A stretch of 64,000 nt of DNA, taken from Malaya genurostris. Lineage: Eukaryota; Arthropoda; Insecta; Diptera; Culicidae. The DNA lies in assembly GCF_030247185.1 (NCBI RefSeq), contig NC_080571.1, positions 81,836,525 through 81,900,524 on the forward strand, given 5' to 3'. Shown here in pieces: positions 58,330-64,000 of this stretch (positions within the stretch are counted from its first letter, which is position 1; every line of letters starts with the position of its first letter). The notes beneath the pieces were generated by a model. That model saw only the letters and a list, made by a program, of their open reading frames with translations, was not told where the DNA came from and ran no database searches. The position numbers and the translations under genes are program-made.

Positions 58330-60125
58330 TCAAATCGAAGATACTGTATTCGGTATTCGTGATTCTGAAATGCTAATAATGAATCAATCAATTTTCCAAT
58401 GAGAAGAGCCAAATGTCGTCCTTTTTATGCGACTGCATAGTAAATTATGAACATTAGATGATTACAAATTTCAGTATATCTATGTATTCACTTAGTTTGT
58501 AAAACCCGATTAAGTATTCTTGAAACAAATAATCTTTCCATGTTAGGACTCAAACATATTATGCCTGCCTTGTTAGACCAGCGTCTTATACTCTAAACTG
58601 CAAATCGAATAAAAATATCTAGTGGAAAAGCCGGACACGAGTTTCGCAATGCAAAAATCATTTAAAAACATCTTTTTTGCAAGAACCGTAAAAAAACTTT
58701 CTGCAAAACCCGAATGAAAACTCAGTCAGCCGAAATAAGTGATTTTATATTGTTCTTGTATTTATATTTATTTTGTCGACATAATTTGAGCTGATAATCT
58801 GGGAATCATTTTCTTCCTGTTTTTGCAAAAAACTAGAAAGTTGTACTGGTATGGGAAAAATCCTTAACTTAATGTTGTCTGCAACAAATATTTGGTTTCC
58901 GTATAATAGAAACTGTTGCTCAAATATATTTAACAGCTACCAAAAGGATTAATTCAAACTTCGAAAAGTCTCTTGATCATATCTTTTTTTTCAGGCTCAA
59001 TCCAATTTTGGAAATGTAGATGTTGCAATCATTGTGTTTTGTTCTGCTATATACTTTTAAAACATATACACTGTTTGGTTAGAAAGCTATTCATTTAAAC
59101 TAAAGCTAAGTCTCGTAATGAACTTATGAATCAACTCTCCTTCGGTTAGGGCGAAGAACTGAAAGTTTCTATCTGAATAATAAATGAGGATCTACAAGAT
59201 TGACAAATTAATATTCACATACTTCCTGAACTGAAACTTGAAGAGTATTCTTATTATCAATCGCTCGTGATATGTAACTAGAAATGGCCCTTTCAATCAG
59301 CAAACCGTCGTTCCTACCGATTTTTCAATTTTGAGATTTATCATACATTTAGACTGATTTTCACAATCGCTATAAGAGTTTTAATGAAGCCAATACCCTA
59401 AACAGTCGAACAAGAAAATGAATTTTAATAATGAATAGTTATACCTACAAATTGTAATAAACACTCCCCAAACTGAACTTTCGTTGCTATTCGGTTTTGT
59501 TACCAACTTTGAAGGGGAGAGAAAATGAAGCTTTGGAAAAATGCTACGGTCTCAATAACATTGTCATTTCTCGTCACTTGTATTTCTATTAATCGATTAC
59601 AGGGAATATAATATATTGAGTTTTCTTTGTGATCGTGACAACTGTCGTGATCTTTTTTTCATTTTTGAACATAATTATCGAATCACCAAAATGTTATTCA
59701 AAGTTTTTGATATGTACATAATGTACTTTACTTCATTATGCAACACGTGCAAGGTTCTTCTAGTATCAGGATTCATAAAAATCTATTTCGCTATTGCTGA
59801 GAAACGCATAAAAGGTAAAATAGGAAGACATTAGATTCTATGAATTAGATTAAAATATTTTACGTACTGACAAAGCTTTACTCTATGAGTTGCGTTAAAT
59901 CAGTTTTCAACACCTCAAAGAAATTTTAAAACGTACAATGCTTGCAGTAAACATAATTCCTTTTTCTGTTTTTAATATGGAGGATTTAACCTTAAGGTCA
60001 TTCACCCCTTTGGGCCAGAAAAATATTCTTCTATTTATTTGTTGTCTTCTATTTATTTGTCGTCAATCAAAAGTAGACCATAAGGATAATTACAATAATC
60101 GTCTTAAATTTGTAAACTATTCTAA
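58330..60125. other. No gene recognised; SINE relic
   Basis: At about 58535-58610, CTTTCCATGTTAGGACTCAA and AGACCAGCGTCTTATAC resemble the head of the 11.9-kb SINE (same strand sense), so a decayed copy is likely. The remainder is AT-rich. Frames at 59616-59834 and 59938-60129 carry no domain. Confidence 0.4.
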
Positions 60126-60178
60126 ATAGATTCTAAATAGATGTATAATTTATTATGAGTTAAATAATAATAATTGGC

Positions 60179-63100
60179 TTACCGAATAGAACTGAAATAT
60201 TGCTTTAGTTTATTTTTTGACATAGTGAAATCGACTGCTTCTGAATGCTTGTTGTATACAGACATCAATTGATTTATTGGCCCATTTTTCGCATAGTTTG
60301 TTCGCTGGTGGTTTGTAATAAAAATATTTCGATTTCTTAAACGCCGAGATGGTATGTAAAAATTTAGATTGGACAGGAGTTGACTGGAATCTATGCGATT
60401 CGAGACAATGTCATTTACAAATGAGACCATTGAAAATTCTCTGCGTTCTTTTAATGTTTGAATACTTATTAGCATACAGCGGGCTTTATATGACGGAAGA
60501 GGAAGTCTTGTCCAACCTAATTTACGAAGTGCAAATAACAAAAATTGTTTTTGAACTGATTCTATTCGATCTTCCCATGTGATTAAGCAAGGTGACCAAA
60601 CTAAGCTACAGTATTCTAGTACTGACCGAACATAGGCAATGTATAATGTTTTAATTGTATACGGATCGTGAAAACAGTAACAAAATCGTTTTATGAATCC
60701 TAGCATGTTATTGGCTCTGTTTATGATTGTATTATAATGGTCAACAAAAGTCATTTTAGAATCTAGTATTATTCCTAAGTCCCTAATTCTTTCGCATTTT
60801 TGAACTGTTTGACTTCCAAGAGTAAGTATCAAGTCAGGTGTATTTCGTTTTTTACTGAATGTTATTCTACTGCATTTTTTCACATTTAGTTGAAGAAGAC
60901 TTTTGTTACACCATGTATAAAAAGAAAGAATTTCTTCTTGATAAACCTTGGCATCCTCACTTTTCTCTATTTCTAAAAATAGTTTTATATCGTCAGCATA
61001 TATTAGAATTTTTATTTTTTTTAAAAGAAAGGAAATGTCGTTAACAAACAAGATAAATAAAAGAGGACCTAAATGAGATCCCTGGGGGACCCCGGAACTG
61101 ACGTGAATGGGGCTCGACTTTTTACCCTTGAATTTTACAATTTGTTGACGATTTGTTAGATAAGATTCCAACCAATTAAGAAGACCTGGTAAGATTCCCA
61201 ATTTCTGTAATTTGAACATAAGCATGGGTATGTCAACACGATCGAATGCTTTGCTGAAATCTGTATAAAGAGCTTCAATGTAATTTCCCTTGTCCATAGC
61301 GGTCAGGGTATAGTGGACGAATTCAAGCAAATTAGTAGTAGTGGAACGTCCTTTGAAAAATCCATGTTGCATGTGAGTAATTCTATTTTTTATTTGACTA
61401 AAGAGTTTGTCATTAACGATCGCTTCAAAGAGCTTCGGAATGCAAGAAAGAATAGCAATCCCGCGATAGTTGCATATGTCTGCTTTTTTCCCATTTTTGA
61501 AAATTGGTATAAGGAAAGAGTTTTTCCACGTTTCTGGAAAAACTCCAGACTGAAGCGAATTATTAAAAAGCCAGCACAAAGGGGTTGCAAGATCTAATGC
61601 TAATTTTTTCATAAATATGGGTGGAATCCCATCAGGTCCGGCACTTTTAGAGACATCTAATTTGTTTAGGGCATCTATTATGTCGAGCACTTCGATTTGA
61701 TTTACATTAATATCTTCAGTAAACTCTGGAAAGAAATTAAAATATTCACGATCGCGGTCATCTTCAGAAAACTTCGTGTAGATTTGTTGAAAAAATTTAG
61801 CGAAAAGATTACAAATTTCTTGTGAGTTATCACCAATGTTTTCCTGTAGATACATTCTTGACGGAAAGTTTTCTGATTTCAATTTGTTTCTAACATAATT
61901 AAAGAATTTTTTTGGGCAAGACTTTATTTCCTGTTCAGTTCTTGAGTTATACTCTTTGAATGCAGTATCAATTGCTGAACTTAGTTGGTCACAGATGTGT
62001 ATGTAATTCGATAAATTGTCACTATTATTTTCTCTTTTGTACTTTTTATGAGCTTTTTGTTTTCGATTTCTTAGGTTTCTAATATGCTCGTTATACCAAA
62101 CAGGATACTTTGAATTATTTTGTCGCCTAATTTTCTTTAATGGGACATGTTCATTTATTATGTCGTACAGCCGTGCGTAGAAAATATCGACTGAAATTTC
62201 GACATTTCTTTCGTTTCTAAGGAGTTCTTGCCAATCTATTTCTCGTAGCTTACGACTAATACTATTATAATTTGCTTAGTGGAAATCGAAAATCTCCTCA
62301 TACTCATAGTCGTCGGGTCTATTAATCTGATGTATAAATATTGAGAATTCGATTGCTGTATGAAAAGCTTCATTTTTCCACAATGGAGTTGGTGATTCTA
62401 TTACACAAAAATCATCGTGAATATTAGTAAATAAAAAATCTAAATAACAGTTTTGCTGATTTTTTACATGATTAATTTGATTAAGACCTAAACCGGATAT
62501 TTTGTCGAATAAGTAATGAAGTGTTTCATTCTCCCCAACGAGAGGTAGTAAAATGCTATCATTTTCAGCGTCTTGAATAAAGTCGATATTGCGCTGATTA
62601 AAGTCTCCATATATATGAACTTTAGCTTCCGATGGAAGCTTAGTCATGATTTCATCAGCAACATGCAGAAACTTTTCATATGTAGCTTTTTGGGCATTGT
62701 TAGGAGGAAAATATACTGAAACAAAAATATGTGTTTCACCTGCTAAATGAATTCTTACCCATACGTGTTCAAATTCTTTAAATTTCGTAGTGGTTATCAT
62801 TTCGGCGTCAAATTCTGCTAAAACAGCAATAAGAACACCTCCCCCCGATTTTTTATCAGATGTATGGAGCTCACGATCGTTTCTAAAAACGTTGTAAATG
62901 TTTCCGAAGACTTCCGTGCTGTTAACGCTATCATCCCAACTAGTTTCGGTTGCTAGAATAATTCCATACGAACACCCTAAAATATTTTTATGGATTTCAT
63001 TAATCTTTAGTGCGCTCTTCATACGGTTAAAATTTTGACAATATGCTACGATTTCTGTCGACGATGATAGATGAGGAGATCTTATTGAACATGATTGTTG

Positions 63101-63190
63101 ACTTATGATAATATTGTCATTATTCTCTTCTTCTGGGTAATGCGTCAAAATTGCCGAAAACACGAATGTTGAGCACGACAGGCCACGCAC
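60179..63190 (-). pseudogene. CR1-like ORF2: endonuclease and reverse transcriptase, one nonsense codon
   Basis: One frame of 1,003 codons broken only by a TAA at 62276-62278, where the flanking residues (DFH-stop-ANYNSI) continue in the same frame. Endonuclease (first 300 residues): ATETSW, VHIYGDFNQRN, plus an FHTAIEF motif in the position of the usual H. Reverse transcriptase: TDFSKAFDRVD (catalytic D), GVPQGS, and IYADDIKLF (catalytic DD). The C-terminal domain ends with KQYFSSIR. The first codon of the open frame is not ATG, so initiation may depend on ORF1, which it overlaps by 46 nt. No other lesion was seen, so the copy is only lightly decayed. Confidence 0.87.
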
Positions 63191-64000
63191 GTATCAGTTG
63201 ACGAACATTCAGCAGACATTTGATTCGGTATCGTTAGTTGCAGGTTGTGCTCTCGATAAGGATTAATCGTCGGTCCTCTTTGAAAATTAATTGTAGGTCT
63301 GTAATTTGTTGGTGGTCCCGAAAATCGATCCTTAGCTGCAGCAAGAAGTATTCTATCAGGTGGAAGATTATTTCGGCTGTTGTTGTAGTTGTTGTTGTTA
63401 TAGTTAGTGCAATTATTATTCATGTCGTGACTAATAATGTTATTACAATGACGTTTTGTAGATGAATGATGCGTTGAAAGAGTATTGGATCTGTTATTGT
63501 AATTTTTTCTTGAATTTCGCTTTTAGCGCCTTCTTGACTTGTCAGCCTCATTTTGCTGACGTCGGAACCTAGATTGACGTGCGTCGTACTCACTCCAATC
63601 AGCTTTCCATACCTTTTCGGTGCCTAATAAACGCCACCCAGAATAGTCGGGTTTTATACAGTTCAATTCGTCATCCAAACTGGGGCATGAGTCAGGTGTC
63701 GATGATGATGATACAGCAATTTGGATTCCAGCAATATTTGTTGATAAAGACTTCAACTCCTCTAGAATGTCCAACTCGACCATAGAATTCGGATTGTTAG
63801 GTAAACAGGTTGCTGTGTCAAGTGATAGCTGGCTGAGTTGACTTATTTCGTTACTCAGGTCTCGCAAATTTGTAGAAAATTCTGACGTCACGGTTTGCAG
63901 TGTTGAGAACACACTTTCCTTTGTCGACTTTAAAGCTGTATCTAGCAGTGCAGTCATGTGATTTTTAATACTTGTCACACTTCCCGGCAAACTGCTATTT
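63145..64000 (-). pseudogene. CR1-like ORF1, partial, one nonsense codon
   Basis: The frame enters from beyond the window (no Met at the edge) and runs to a TGA at 63145. It has one TAA at 63523-63525 after EADKSRRR; the frame continues unchanged afterwards. The first 90 residues look alpha-helical and coiled-coil-like (heptad-like runs in LRDLSNEISQLSQLSLD). After the stop the frame is asparagine-rich (NNNCTNYNNNNYNNSRNN). No typical zinc knuckle is visible; one C-x2-C-x3-H cluster lies near the end (CVACRAQH). Presumed RNA-binding or multimerisation role by analogy with other ORF1 proteins. Confidence 0.65.

Larger units (their letters stand above)
60130..64000 (-). mobile_element. CR1-like non-LTR retrotransposon, 5' part outside the window
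   Basis: Two ORFs on the minus strand: ORF1 (63145 to beyond 64000) and ORF2 (60179-63190) with endonuclease and reverse transcriptase but no RNase H. The RT resembles CR1/Q-type elements of mosquitoes (SAGPDGIPP, GVPQGSHLGPLLF, IPSRRLRNRNIF). After the stop there is a short tail with TAATAATAATT, compatible with a CR1-type repeat terminus. Each ORF has a single visible stop. The target duplication cannot be checked because the 5' end is off the window. Confidence 0.85.

Overview
This is eukaryotic nuclear DNA with no convincing host gene, made largely of interspersed and nested transposable elements in AT-rich sequence. The element mix is what one expects of a mosquito (family Culicidae), and TE density suggests a culicine: I-clade, RTE (JAM1-like) and CR1 non-LTR retrotransposons; Tc1/mariner relatives with DD34D, D37E, DD37D and DD41D signatures; tRNA-derived SINEs; several MITEs; and an abundant repeat with motifs such as TTCCGGTTCCGGAA and a CTTTCTCATATAGAAAGG end. 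The species cannot be named from the sequence alone. The window looks like intergenic or deep intronic DNA.

Layout. 1-10 kb: mostly unique AT-rich DNA, a short repeat with hammerhead-like ends, an internally deleted mariner (2643-3284) and one weak candidate host exon near 6.3-6.6 kb. 10-15 kb: a 4.7-kb structure with inverted arms of about 1.1-1.2 kb, holding a SINE with a 14-bp target duplication and a 227-bp MITE. 15-20 kb: CCGGAA-type repeats, a second deleted mariner (16022-16936) and a transposase relic. 22.5-24.2 kb: a TIR element flanked by TTA and a DD41D element rebuilt as a near-palindrome with 177-bp arms that look identical. 25-32.7 kb: a 1-kb element with TACATA target duplications, a D37E element split by another repeat, a second copy of the 1-kb element, and a decayed RTE retrotransposon. 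35.9-38.5 kb: a CCGGAA-type repeat that itself holds a D37E copy. 38.9-39.2 kb: a dead-on-arrival fragment of the I element. 41.7-44.4 kb: a 2.8-kb element with CCCGG-rich ends. 46.8-47.5 kb: a pair of tRNA-like SINE copies. 48.2-49.5 kb: a DD37D element with one visible frameshift. 51.3-57.3 kb: an apparently full-length I-clade retrotransposon with both ORFs open and a matching target duplication. 60.1-64 kb: a CR1-like retrotransposon running off the window edge, with one stop in each ORF.

How the parts relate. There is no operon-like cooperation. The real relationships are between elements: complete retrotransposons and the truncated copies their machinery makes (51.3 kb and 38.9 kb), autonomous transposases and their deletion derivatives (the two mariners), and nesting that gives relative ages. 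The youngest-looking insertions are the I element, the 38.9-kb fragment and the 11.9-kb SINE, which keep clean target duplications. I found no new cellular system. The strongest leads are the palindromic DD41D element, the intact I element with its 8-nt ORF overlap, the repeat family with hammerhead-like cores, and two adjacent hairpins with a compensatory base-pair difference.
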